From the NCBI GenBank assembly GCA_019056785.1, contig DXJV01000005.1, forward strand, positions 1 to 64,000: a stretch of 64,000 nt of DNA. The letters are read 5' to 3'. The notes below the pieces were generated by a model. That model ran no database searches. It worked only from the letters and a program-made list of their open reading frames with translations, and was not told the origin of the DNA. The translations under genes and the position numbers were made by a program. Below are positions 1-8,257 of the stretch, piece after piece. Numbering within the stretch: the stretch's first letter is position 1; each line of letters opens with the position of its first letter. Source of the DNA: Candidatus Heimdallarchaeota archaeon. GTDB taxonomy: Archaea; Asgardarchaeota; Heimdallarchaeia; JABLTI01.

Positions 1-945
1 CAACCTTCTTTAGGTGGAATAAACCTCTAGGATATTTCCAAACCAAACTGCTATGCTGTTCTCGAAACCCTTCGTAAAGACCCTGAAATTCAGATTCCAG
101 TCTTTCATGATGATGCTCAAGGAACCGCAACTGTGATTTTAGCAGGTATTCTTGGAGCGCTAAAATTTGTCGGCAAAAGTCTGGACCAGGTTAAAATTGC
201 TATGCTAGGCGTTGGTTCAGCAAACACGCGCACAGCTTATTTATTTGAAGCTGCGGGGGCTAATCTCAAAAATGTTGTTATGTGTGATTCAAAGGGGATA
301 ATTACCAAGGACCGACCTGACATCGTTGAACAAAAAGATTACGACTTTTTCAAATATGACTTGGCCCAAAAAACCAATGGTGAGGGTTTAAGTGGTGACT
401 TTGGTGTGGCAACAAAAGGCGCTGATATTATTATTTCTGCTTCTAAATCCCAACCCGGAACCATTAAAAAGGAATGGATCTCTCACATGGCAAGTGATTC
501 AATTGTTTTTGCATGTGCAAACCCCCTACCTGAAATTTGGCCTTGGGATGCAAAAGAGGCGGGTGCAAAAATCGTCGGAACAGGTCGGAGCGATTTTCCA
601 AATCAGGTAAATAATAGCCTTGGCTTTCCTGCGATTTTCAGAGGCGCCCTTGATGTGCACGCTCGAACCATTTCAGATGAAATGTGTGTTGCTGCTGCCC
701 ATGCTCTAAGTGCAGTTGCTGAAGAAAATGGCCTGAAACAAGATTATATACTCCCAAAGATGGACCAATGGAAAGTTTATCCCAAAGAAGCCACAGCAGT
801 AGGGATGAAAGCCATTGAACAGAAAATTGCCCGCATAGAGATGGAAGAAGAAGAGCTCTATAAGATGGCTGAAGAAAAAATCAAATACGCACGTGATCTG
901 ACTAAGCTCTTAATGGATGAGAAATTCATCAAACCAAAAATTTAG
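1..945 (+). CDS. NAD(P)-dependent malic enzyme, 3' part, with an in-frame TAG
   Basis: This is the downstream part of a malic enzyme, which decarboxylates malate to pyruvate with NAD(P) reduction. The 5' end lies outside the window. Frame 1 reads QPSLGGINL, then TAG at 28-30, then DISKPNCYAV and the conserved FHDDAQGTA segment, running on through the nucleotide-binding domain (GVGSANTRTAY) to a TAG stop at 943-945. The family has INLED at the first point. The TAG therefore replaces the Glu that, in human ME2, is one of the Mn ligands with the next Asp and an Asp of the FxDD motif. A GAG-to-TAG change would explain it. It could be a real nonsense mutation, a consensus error, or a readthrough codon. 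Reinitiation at GTG 133 would give 270 residues without the metal site, so a working short form is unlikely. The family call is secure; the state of the gene is not. Confidence 0.85.
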
Positions 946-968
946 CCTTCTTCCCTTTCTTTTTTTTA
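946..968 (+). terminator. T-tract terminator after malic enzyme
   Basis: Directly after the malic enzyme stop there is a pyrimidine-rich run ending in eight or more T residues (about 960-967). Archaeal RNA polymerase stops at such T-tracts without needing a hairpin. The convergent ABC permease gene ends at 966, so the site sits between two gene ends. Assigned from sequence pattern only. Confidence 0.45.
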
Positions 969-1841
969 ATTTTCTTTTAATAAAAAGATAGCTTTTGCAA
1001 TTTGTTTTATACCAACTGTGATTAAGCAAATTATCAACAAAGAATTGCGAAATGCAAGTGTTTCTATTTCTCCTGTTTTCAAAAAATATTTTGTAATGAC
1101 AGTAAGGTGATACATAAAGGTCCATTCATAAGCTTCCGGGACAGAGAATACAAAGGCTGTTACAAAATTCACAAGAAAAGGAATGATATAGAAGAGAAAT
1201 AAGGTTGGAATAATTGCAATAGAACTTGAGAATTTAAAGCTATGAGCTAACATCACAAAAAACAAAGTGATGTTAGTAGCCAACAATGCCCCCAGAAGTG
1301 TCATTATAAAGGCTTTTAGTATTAATACAAAGGTTAGAGAGATACCCGTCCAAACCCAGAGAATTGCATCAAATGTTAGTACTGCAAGAACACCTGTGAT
1401 ACTTAACCCAAAAAATACCGTGAGGTAATGCGCAGCAAAAATATTTATTTTCCTCACAGGTAATGCAAAGTAGCGTTTCATGCTATCATTCGCCGTTTTT
1501 CCGAAAGCATCAAGGACAAGCATTAAGGCCATCATCTGTAAGAGAAATTGCCCGATGATTGTATAACCATCTGCGCTGAATTGTTGGAAAACTTGCACAC
1601 CATGATCAAGAATGAATGCTTCATATTCACTTGCAATGGCATTCAAAAAGATTATCGCCGGAAGGAGGATCAAAGAAAGTGCTACAAAGAATTTCAACGT
1701 AAGGATGATTCGTTTAAATTCAAATCTCACTAAAATAGCAATTTCTCTCAAATCTTTAACTATAGAACGTTCAAAAACATAGTAATAGAATCGTACGAGA
1801 AAGTTTCTTTCTTTTTTAGTAGATGGTTCAATTACTGTCAT
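966..1841 (-). CDS. ABC-2 type exporter, membrane subunit
   Basis: This is a membrane protein of about 291 residues with six hydrophobic segments and no enzymatic motif. It follows an ABC ATPase gene on the same strand, so it is the likely permease of an ABC-2 type exporter. The longest open frame starts at 1901, but ATG 1841 (MTVIEPS) has a GAGAGG Shine-Dalgarno sequence just upstream. It gives a 14-base overlap with the ATPase stop, which points to translational coupling. The first 60 residues are basic and cytoplasmic (NFLVRFYYYVFERS), followed by alternating hydrophobic helices. The substrate cannot be told from sequence. Such two-gene exporters move drugs, lipids or peptides, or serve Na+ export. 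Confidence 0.75.
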   Translation of the reverse strand: MTVIEPSTKKERNFLVRFYYYVFERSIVKDLREIAILVRFEFKRIILTLKFFVALSLILLPAIIFLNAIASEYEAFILDHGVQVFQQFSADGYTIIGQFLLQMMALMLVLDAFGKTANDSMKRYFALPVRKINIFAAHYLTVFFGLSITGVLAVLTFDAILWVWTGISLTFVLILKAFIMTLLGALLATNITLFFVMLAHSFKFSSSIAIIPTLFLFYIIPFLVNFVTAFVFSVPEAYEWTFMYHLTVITKYFLKTGEIETLAFRNSLLIICLITVGIKQIAKAIFLLKEN

Positions 1842-2808
1842 GATTTGCTTTTCCTCTCTGTTTGAGATTTGTTTTTTTCTTTTCTCTTCTTTGTTCAACA
1901 AACGGTCTGAAAGAAAACACAGGAATGCGATTTTCTTGCAATCGGTTAACTAGGCTAGTGCTGAGTTGTAATGCATCCTCAGTCTGAACCATGATTTTTC
2001 TCCCAGAAAGTTGATAGTTTTCATCTCCAAGGATTCGCTTTATTTCTTCAGGGTTAGGTGCTTCTTCAGTAAGAATAATCTCCATTGACTTGCAGCGTTC
2101 AGTAATAACTTCTGTAATTGGTCCGTCGATGAGAATCTCTCCTCTATCAATTACTATCAATCTATCGCTCATAATGAGAGCATCTTGAATATTATGAGTG
2201 CACATTATAATCGTTTTATTCTGATTTACAACATAATCATGAACGAGTTGATAGATCTTCATTTTCCCTTGCACATCGATGAAGGAAATGGGCTCATCAA
2301 AAAGTATGATTTCAGGATTGCCAATAAGTGCCAACGCTAAACTGAAGCGTTGCTTCATTCCGGAAGACATTAACTGTGGCGATAAGTCCCACCATTTGCT
2401 TAGCCCCATCATTTCGAGTAAGCGATTTGTTTCCTCTAATGCTTTTGCTCTTTTTAATCCTCGCAACAAGCCAAAGTGGTATAATGATTCCTTAATGTTG
2501 ACATTGGCGTAAAAGTCAAGTTCCGACGGCAAATACCCTATCAGTTTTTTAATGGTTAATTTGCTTTGCTGAGCATCATACCCCTTCACAAATACTTTTC
2601 CTTTGGTTGGTTTGATTAACCCCATGATTGCTTTCATAATTGTCGATTTGCCGGCGCCATTTGGTCCAAAAAGACACACTCGTTCACCTTCTTTAACATC
2701 AAAGGAAATATTCCGTAGTGAGGTGACTCGTGCCCGTGAGAAATATGTGCCATAGATTTTACTCAGTTGTTTAATCTGTATTAATGCGTCCATTCCAAAG
2801 CCTGCCAT
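1828..2808 (-). CDS. ABC transporter ATP-binding protein (ABC-2 exporter)
   Basis: This is a 326-residue ABC ATPase with all the standard motifs: Walker A GPNGAGKST near residue 48, a signature region reading LMSSGMKQR (a variant of LSGGQ), Walker B IILFDEP and the H-loop CTHN. The C-terminal 100 residues form an extra domain with a basic tail (KKKTNLKQRGK). It energises the permease encoded immediately downstream. ATG 2793 (MDALIQIK) is an alternative start only five residues in. A second, independent pair of this type lies at 32325-34378. The substrate is unknown. Confidence 0.9.
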   Translation of the reverse strand: MAGFGMDALIQIKQLSKIYGTYFSRARVTSLRNISFDVKEGERVCLFGPNGAGKSTIMKAIMGLIKPTKGKVFVKGYDAQQSKLTIKKLIGYLPSELDFYANVNIKESLYHFGLLRGLKRAKALEETNRLLEMMGLSKWWDLSPQLMSSGMKQRFSLALALIGNPEIILFDEPISFIDVQGKMKIYQLVHDYVVNQNKTIIMCTHNIQDALIMSDRLIVIDRGEILIDGPITEVITERCKSMEIILTEEAPNPEEIKRILGDENYQLSGRKIMVQTEDALQLSTSLVNRLQENRIPVFSFRPFVEQRREKKKTNLKQRGKANHDSN

Positions 2809-2947
2809 TGTTGTTTATTTTTGATTAATTCCTCCTCAGTTAAAACCTTGTGCTATTCCTTAAAAATTGTTTTCTAATTAGTCTGAAAGTTAATAATTGG
2901 TAAAGGAGTACTAATAGACTATTACTAATTGGTTGGAGTGCTAAAAA
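2809..2947. promoter_or_regulatory. Divergent intergenic region
   Basis: This AT-rich gap of 139 bases separates the leftward ABC exporter operon from the rightward secreted-protein gene, so it should carry promoters for both. TATA-like runs are present, for example near 2868-2900 (TAATTAGTCTG, TTAATAATTGG). No box is distinctive enough to name as the single element. I see no RNA gene or small open frame here. Confidence 0.3.
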
Positions 2948-3814
2948 TTGTCGCGTAAGAAAGGACCCCGGAACTTAAAGGGCTTCTTGCTTATCATTCT
3001 CCTTTCACTTTTTGTTCTTCTACCAAAGTTGCCAATTATCCTCCTTGGCTCGTTACATCTCCCCTCACATGCTCTTGCAACGGAGGCTAATGAAAATCAG
3101 TTTCCTTTTGTTGGGCAGTATAATGTTTACGAGGTTACTCAAACCACAGACATCCTAGTTGCTGCTTCTGGAACCCTTTCGGTGAATTACCTTTCCATGT
3201 TAAATGAAACTGCCATTTATGGCCGCTTCCGGATTGAAATCACCTCTGTGATTGAGTTTTACAATGAATCCGCTGTTGGCAGTGAAAATTTGAATACCCG
3301 GCACCTCTACATTGATTCTTCTAATACCTACATGATTTACTTATTTATGGAATATTTTTTTGATTGGATCCCTGGAGAAGTTACTCCCACTCCGATATGG
3401 ATTTTCCCACAAGACATGCAAGTGAACAAAACAGTCAAATTCTGGAATTATTATGGCAATTGCTCAAAAAGCCAATCCATTCTTATTATGGAGAAATATT
3501 ACGAAGTGTTTGTCTTTCGATTGCAAACGCCTGAACTCAATATGACTTTAATGTATGGTTTTGCCCGCCACAATCTCAGCTCGTGGTATGGAATGCTGTT
3601 TTACATGTCTGCCTCCTTTTATGAACCAAACCAGGGGCGAATGTTACATGCTTATTTCAAATTAGTATCTACCAATGCTGAATTGCTACCATTAGGAGAG
3701 CTTAATAAGAAGAATATCCTGTCAATTACTCTTTCATTTTATTCTGTGGTAATCGTTGGGTCAATAATTGTCCGTTTAAAGAAGCGACGAGACTTAATTG
3801 GGGGAGAAGTTTAA
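2948..3814 (+). CDS. Signal-peptide and C-terminally anchored extracellular protein
   Basis: I do not recognise the family. The 288-residue product starts at TTG with a basic N-terminus (SRKKGPRNLKG) followed by a strong hydrophobic signal segment (about residues 12-35). A roughly 215-residue outside domain is rich in beta-prone aromatic residues and N-glycosylation sequons (NET, NES, NKT, NCS, NMT, NLS). It ends with a membrane helix near 258-275 and a positive stop-transfer tail (RLKKRRD). The layout is that of a type I membrane protein exposed on the cell surface. It is divergent from the ABC-2 exporter genes and could work with them, but nothing in the sequence proves it. Confidence 0.6.
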   Translation: MSRKKGPRNLKGFLLIILLSLFVLLPKLPIILLGSLHLPSHALATEANENQFPFVGQYNVYEVTQTTDILVAASGTLSVNYLSMLNETAIYGRFRIEITSVIEFYNESAVGSENLNTRHLYIDSSNTYMIYLFMEYFFDWIPGEVTPTPIWIFPQDMQVNKTVKFWNYYGNCSKSQSILIMEKYYEVFVFRLQTPELNMTLMYGFARHNLSSWYGMLFYMSASFYEPNQGRMLHAYFKLVSTNAELLPLGELNKKNILSITLSFYSVVIVGSIIVRLKKRRDLIGGEV

Positions 3815-3917
3815 TGAACCGGTTCGCTGAAAAAGAGAACCGCAACAAAAGATTTAAAGATAAAAATTTCTTTGAACAAGTAGTCTTATTAAGATGATTG
3901 GATAGAGATGAAAGCAA

Positions 3918-4262
3918 ATGAGTGCCCCTGAAGCAACTGAACAGAAAAAGAGCGAACAATTTGTCCATTGGAAAGAGCAACCATACGAAGTTAAAGTTAT
4001 GGACTTAGCTTCAATTGCTTGGTTTATCATGGTTATTTTGACAGCGATCTTCGCCTTCTTCATTGAATTTAATTTACGAACATTTCCGACTCTAATGTTT
4101 CCCTTATTCATGTTTTTGTTTACTATTAGCCTTCGTTACAAACTTGTGGATAAACCTTCCGCCTTAAAAAACATCTTCATTATCTGGGTGGTTGTTTTCT
4201 GCATTATGTTGCTCGTATCAATCCTCATCATTGCAAAATATCCCCCACTAATTAGTACCTAA
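3918..4262 (+). CDS. Small membrane protein, three predicted helices
   Basis: This is a 114-residue protein of unknown family. The first 30 residues are polar and acidic/lysine-rich (MSAPEATEQKKSEQ). Three hydrophobic helices follow at about residues 34-53, 56-76 and 85-107, so it is a small integral membrane protein. ATG 3918 is preceded by a purine-rich stretch (GATAGAGATGAAAG). It lies between the secreted protein and radA, both on the same strand, with gaps of about 100 bases each side, so it may be its own transcription unit. No function is proposed. Confidence 0.55.
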   Translation: MSAPEATEQKKSEQFVHWKEQPYEVKVMDLASIAWFIMVILTAIFAFFIEFNLRTFPTLMFPLFMFLFTISLRYKLVDKPSALKNIFIIWVVVFCIMLLVSILIIAKYPPLIST

Positions 4263-4368
4263 AATCTTTTATCCACAAACTTTCCTTCTTTTAATTAATT
4301 GTGGTAATTAAAATAGCTTGCTGGGAAGTTATTTATAGATAAGTTGTTTAAAAGATTCAAATAGAAAG

Positions 4369-5328
4369 GTGTCTAATTTGTTGCTCGAAGAATTGAAAAA
4401 ACTAGACGGAATAACGGATGAGCTCCTTGAAAAACTCACCGAGAAAGGGTATACAACGGTAGAATCACTCTGCTGGTTGATGCCGGAAGAATTAGCTGCA
4501 AAGATCGCTATTGAAACCGAGTTGGCTGTGGAAATTATTGAAAAAGCAAATTCGCTCATGAGTTTTCAACCTCTCTCAGCAGCAGCGCTTTTGGAAAAGG
4601 AGAAAGAGAAAAAACCAATAACTACAGGTTCAAAAGAATTGGACGACCTTTTAGGTGGAGGGATTTTTACAGGTGAGATAACTGAAATCGCTGGTGAATT
4701 TGCAACTGGAAAGACTCAGCTTTGTTTTCAATTGGCAATCAATGTCCAATTACCACCTGAGAAGGGAGGACTAAAAGGCGGTGTTTATTATATTGACACT
4801 GAAGGCACTTTTTCTTCTACCCGTATTGCTCAAATTGCCAAAGAAAATGGTCTTGACCCACAACAATTCTTGAAAAACATTGCCGTTACTCGGACCTATA
4901 ATTCGGACCACTTAATGTTTTTGGTTTTAAATGCAGAACAGCTTATTAAGAAACGCAACATAAAACTTTTCGTGATTGATTCTATAGCTTCTCATTTCCG
5001 GGCAGAATATATCGGCGATAAGAAACTTGTTCCTCGTCAACAAGCAGTCATGCGTCTTGCAGAGACCCTAAAACATTTGGTTGAAAATTATGAATTAGCA
5101 ATAGTGGTGACCAATCAAGTGATTGCCACTATTGACGAGAGTTTATTTGATAAATCACCTCATCCGGCATTAGGTTTTGCGTGGGCACATCGTCCACATC
5201 AAAGAATTCTTCTTCGAAAAGGCCGGGGACAGGCTCGTATTGCTCGTATGTATGATTCTTCGCGCTTACCAGATCGAGAATGCATCTTTTTTGTCACAGA
5301 AAAAGGCATTACAGATAAAGGCACTTGA
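4369..5328 (+). CDS. radA: DNA repair and recombination protein RadA
   Basis: RadA is the archaeal RecA/Rad51 recombinase, which forms filaments on single-stranded DNA and drives strand exchange. The product is about 319 residues, the usual size. The N-terminal helix-hairpin-helix region (LDGITDELLEKLTEKGY) is followed by the ATPase core: Walker A GEFATGKTQ, the YIDTEGTF segment, Walker B LFVIDSIASHF, and the MARLAE-like region (QAVMRLAETLKHL) before the VVTNQV strand. It ends with the typical REC-IFFVTEKGI strand. The start is uncertain: GTG 4369 gives the longest form, but TTG 4378 has an AAAGGTG sequence at good spacing. The gene is convergent with the Sua5-like gene, with five bases between stops. 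Confidence 0.95.
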   Translation: MSNLLLEELKKLDGITDELLEKLTEKGYTTVESLCWLMPEELAAKIAIETELAVEIIEKANSLMSFQPLSAAALLEKEKEKKPITTGSKELDDLLGGGIFTGEITEIAGEFATGKTQLCFQLAINVQLPPEKGGLKGGVYYIDTEGTFSSTRIAQIAKENGLDPQQFLKNIAVTRTYNSDHLMFLVLNAEQLIKKRNIKLFVIDSIASHFRAEYIGDKKLVPRQQAVMRLAETLKHLVENYELAIVVTNQVIATIDESLFDKSPHPALGFAWAHRPHQRILLRKGRGQARIARMYDSSRLPDRECIFFVTEKGITDKGT

Positions 5329-5333
5329 CTTTT

Positions 5334-6002
5334 CTATCGTTTTAAAAATTGCATGTGTTCTGCCCAATGCTTGGAGGGGATCTCCAGAGTTGCAAGTACC
5401 GCTTTTGCAGAGATTTCTCCTTCTCTTATGATCTGTGGGCTTGGTTGTAATTGAAAATCTACTAATGTTGAGGGTTTCCTTTGTGGTAATTTTCCCACAT
5501 CCAAAATTATATCCTTTTCATCAACAGTTATTTGTGAAAGGATTTCTCCTACTGAGAGCGGGGAAGACATACCTGTTCGATTGGCACTTGTCGATACCAA
5601 CGGTCTTTGAAATTCTCCTAGAATTTGTTGCACCAGCGGATGACTCGAGATTCTAAAGGCAATGGCTTTTCTATTAAGAATGTCGGGAATGACTTTCTTT
5701 TTGGGGAGCGCTATTACTATTGGCCCCGGATGAAATCTTTTCGATAATTTCTCTGCAAGCGGATTCAGCTCTGCTATTTCTTGCACTTGTGCCAAATCCC
5801 TAACAATAACTGCCATTGGTTGGTCTTGGGGGCGGTTTTTTCGCCGATAAATCTTGTTAATTGCTTCTCTATTAAAAGCATCACATCCTAATCCATAGAC
5901 CGTTTCTGTTGGATAAAATAGCAATCCCCCTTTTTCGAGGTGTTCTTTTATTTGTAATAGTAGTTTCTTTGATAGCTTCTTTGTTTTAACATTAATCCTC
6001 AT
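5334..6002 (-). CDS. Threonylcarbamoyl-AMP synthase (YrdC/Sua5 family)
   Basis: This enzyme makes threonylcarbamoyl-AMP from threonine, bicarbonate and ATP, the first step of the t6A modification at position 37 of ANN-decoding tRNAs. The 222 residues cover only the YrdC-type catalytic domain. The C-terminal Sua5 domain found in many archaeal proteins is missing. Visible family motifs are FYPTETVYGLGCDAF, the basic substrate loop YRRKNRPQDQP and the STSANRTG strand. It overlaps the end of kae1 by 11 bases, so the two consecutive t6A enzymes are translationally coupled. It ends with TAG, showing that TAG is an ordinary stop codon in this genome. Confidence 0.93.
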   Translation of the reverse strand: MRINVKTKKLSKKLLLQIKEHLEKGGLLFYPTETVYGLGCDAFNREAINKIYRRKNRPQDQPMAVIVRDLAQVQEIAELNPLAEKLSKRFHPGPIVIALPKKKVIPDILNRKAIAFRISSHPLVQQILGEFQRPLVSTSANRTGMSSPLSVGEILSQITVDEKDIILDVGKLPQRKPSTLVDFQLQPSPQIIREGEISAKAVLATLEIPSKHWAEHMQFLKR

Positions 6003-7068
6003 TTTCCTTTCCTCTCGTCGATTTTACCTTTGGTGAATGGGGCAACTCGAGTGAACTCCAGGTTATTTTAACATGGTCGCTTCGCCAGTCAGGTTTAACC
6101 TGGGACTCTTCAATGGAAAGCCCTCCTTCTGCTACAAAGGTTAATATTCCATTCCAAGCGATCATTGCACCATTATCACTGGCAAAATGGAAAGGGCAGA
6201 TTGAAAGGTTAACATTCCAATCCTTGCAAATTTCGTGAAGCATTTCTTGGAAGCGTTTGTTCCTCGCAAATCCTCCGACAACTAATATTTCTTTTGTGCG
6301 AGTGTGTGCAATCGCTCGTTCAGTAATTTCAGCTAACATGGACAATGCTGTTTCTTGTAAACTGAATGCAACATCTTCTACTGCTATGTTTTCTTTCCTC
6401 ACTAGTCGTAGGGCTGCTGTCAGCAAACCGGAAAAGCTAATACTCATCCCTTTTACGCTATAGGGCAGTGGATGGTATTTTGTTCCTTTGGCTGCGACTT
6501 GATCGAAAACCGGTCCTGGCCAAGGATTATTAGGGTCGTGTAATCCTACTTCTCTTGCAAATTTATCCAAGCAATTACCAACAGAGATATCTAATGTTTC
6601 ACCAAAGATTACATAATAGTCATTTACAAGAGAGGAGATTTGAGTTGTTCCCCCACTAACCATTAAAATAACGGGATCTTTTGTTTTAGTCAAAAGTTTC
6701 CCTATCTCAATATGACTAACAACATGATTAACACCCACGAGTGGAATATTATTATATGTTGCAATGGAGCGGGCAATGACTGCACCTGTTCGTAAGCAAG
6801 GCCCCATCCCCGGCCCTTGAGAGAATGCTACAAGTATCAGGTCGTGGGGAGAAAGTTTGCTTTCGGTGAGGGCTTGTGTTATAAGTTGTGCGGCTTTAGC
6901 ACTATGATGCCGTGCGGCTTCTCTGGGATGAATGCCACTCCCTTCTGGAGGAAGATACGATGATTTAATATTTGCATAAATCTTTCCTCGGGAATCAACA
7001 ATACCAATTCCCAAAGTGTGTGCAGTGCTTTCAATTCCCAGACAAATAATTGGTTCTTCGTTAGTCAT
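5992..7068 (-). CDS. kae1: tRNA N6-adenosine threonylcarbamoyltransferase Kae1
   Basis: Kae1 (TsaD/OSGEP family) is the catalytic subunit of the KEOPS complex and transfers the threonylcarbamoyl group to A37 of tRNA. The 358-residue protein shows the ASKHA-fold ATP-binding segments (CLGIESTAHT near the start, LMVSGGTTQ), the metal-binding HVVSH motif, the GGFARNKRFQEML loop and the ASDNGAMIAW segment near the C-terminus. Many archaea fuse Kae1 to the Bud32 kinase. Here the protein ends at normal Kae1 length, so Bud32 must be encoded elsewhere. It is the first gene of a two-gene t6A operon with the YrdC-type synthase. Confidence 0.96.
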   Translation of the reverse strand: MTNEEPIICLGIESTAHTLGIGIVDSRGKIYANIKSSYLPPEGSGIHPREAARHHSAKAAQLITQALTESKLSPHDLILVAFSQGPGMGPCLRTGAVIARSIATYNNIPLVGVNHVVSHIEIGKLLTKTKDPVILMVSGGTTQISSLVNDYYVIFGETLDISVGNCLDKFAREVGLHDPNNPWPGPVFDQVAAKGTKYHPLPYSVKGMSISFSGLLTAALRLVRKENIAVEDVAFSLQETALSMLAEITERAIAHTRTKEILVVGGFARNKRFQEMLHEICKDWNVNLSICPFHFASDNGAMIAWNGILTFVAEGGLSIEESQVKPDWRSDHVKITWSSLELPHSPKVKSTRGKENED

Positions 7069-7214
7069 TAAGCTTTAATCCTTTTGATGCTTTTTAAAAA
7101 TAATACTCATTCTTGTTAATCTGCCATTTAAATTTGATTCTAAAAATCAAAGAAATTGATGGCGATTCTTCGCTTCTGTTTGCAAAATTGTAGCTCGCTG
7201 GTTTTAATTTCCCC

Positions 7215-7517
7215 CTATTTATGAGTGAGTTCTAAAGGAAAGACTGTTGCAAGGGCATTGTAAATGGTTTGATTCACATAGCTGTCTGCATCAGACAAGA
7301 TTAATTCTATTACTTCTTGAAGAAGATTCCCTTCTTTGTCTCTAATTTCATCCAATCCCAAAATGGCTGAAAGTGTTGGTTCATTTGTGTGAACATACTT
7401 CCCTTCTGCTACTTTCTGATAGCCAGCACTTACTAATAATTTATGAACTCTCTCGAGGTCTTTGCGAATTTTCGGTGTTCCTATTCGAAGAATCATCGGT
7501 CTTGATATATTGGTCAT
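7215..7517 (-). CDS. Small conserved-looking protein downstream of Arf-like GTPase
   Basis: I do not recognise this protein. The longest open frame begins at 7562 inside the GTPase gene, but ATG 7517 (MTNISRPMILR) has a GAGG Shine-Dalgarno sequence eight to ten bases upstream. That start gives about 100 residues and a 14-base gap after the GTPase stop. The sequence is mixed alpha/beta and soluble: an N-terminal strand (MILRIGTPKIRKD), a helix (LERVHKLLVSAG) and a hydrophobic C-terminal helix (DSYVNQTIYNALATVFPLEL). Tight linkage suggests co-translation with the Arf-like GTPase and possibly a partner role, which is inference. Confidence 0.5.
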   Translation of the reverse strand: MTNISRPMILRIGTPKIRKDLERVHKLLVSAGYQKVAEGKYVHTNEPTLSAILGLDEIRDKEGNLLQEVIELILSDADSYVNQTIYNALATVFPLELTHK

Positions 7518-7531
7518 TTTATCATCCTCAC

Positions 7532-8086
7532 TTAAATTTTCTCGAGTTCTATTACAATCCATTGAATAGCTTCTTCTACCCCCACTCCTTCTGTAGCAAT
7601 TGTTGGTTGGATATGCCAGCTCCGGTTTTTCATCTGTTCAGGGTCATTCAATCCCAATTTGTGAATCAATTCTTCGATTGACATCGCCCCTTCTTTATCT
7701 TGCTTGTTCGCAACGATAAGTAAAGGTGCATCAGGATACTGCGGGTCAAGCAGCACTTTCCAGAGTTCAGTTTTAGCTTCTTCAAATCGTTCTCGGTCAG
7801 CAGAATCAATCACAAAGATTATTGCACTCGAACCTTTCATCAATGTTCCCCAAAGGTTGCGAAAATGCAGCTGCCCTCCAAGATCAAAAATGCTAAGATT
7901 GACGTTTTTCCTTTTCAAGACTTCAACGTTGACTCCGATTGTTGGTAACGTTTCGATGTTTTTTTCAAATCGCAAGAAATTAAGCATGGTGGTTTTTCCT
8001 GCAGCATCTAAACCCACAACAGCAATTTTAAATTGTTTTCGTTGTCTAAAGAGTCTTGCTAAAAAGCTCAATTGTCTCGTCCTCAT
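7532..8086 (-). CDS. Arf/Sar-like small GTPase
   Basis: This is a 184-residue small GTPase of the Arf branch. It shows the P-loop GLDAAGKTT near residue 26, the switch I threonine in TLPTIGVNVEVL, G3 DLGGQLHFRNLW, G4 NKQD and a G5-like TIATEGVG in place of SAxTG. The DLGGQ (rather than DTAGQ) and PTIGVN sequences are typical of Arf/Arl proteins, which recruit effectors to membranes in eukaryotes. There is no N-terminal Gly2 for myristoylation. Instead the N-terminus is basic and amphipathic (RQLSFLARLFRQRKQF), which could contact a membrane. It sits downstream of coiled-coil/winged-helix and longin genes on the same strand. Confidence 0.92.
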   Translation of the reverse strand: MRTRQLSFLARLFRQRKQFKIAVVGLDAAGKTTMLNFLRFEKNIETLPTIGVNVEVLKRKNVNLSIFDLGGQLHFRNLWGTLMKGSSAIIFVIDSADRERFEEAKTELWKVLLDPQYPDAPLLIVANKQDKEGAMSIEELIHKLGLNDPEQMKNRSWHIQPTIATEGVGVEEAIQWIVIELEKI

Positions 8087-8257
8087 TTCTTAGCTTTTTT
8101 ACAGAGTTTGTTTTTTCGGTTATAACAAAAGCATATAACCTTCTGTCATTAATTGTTGCTCTATGAACCCTTATTGGAATTACTGTTAATAAATCCATCT
8201 TAAGGGACATTCTTCTCCTTTTTTATCTTTTTACTTTTTAAGATAGCTCAACATTAC

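Noticed and set aside
1-945. TAG codon as evidence for pyrrolysine use
   Set aside because: No pyl genes are in the window, no downstream element was recognised, and TAG ends other genes here, including malic enzyme itself. Kept only as an open observation.
3726-4111. Two minus-strand frames of 84 and 85 residues between the glycoprotein and small membrane protein genes
   Set aside because: They mostly overlap the ends of two plausible plus-strand genes and have no ribosome-binding site or domain.
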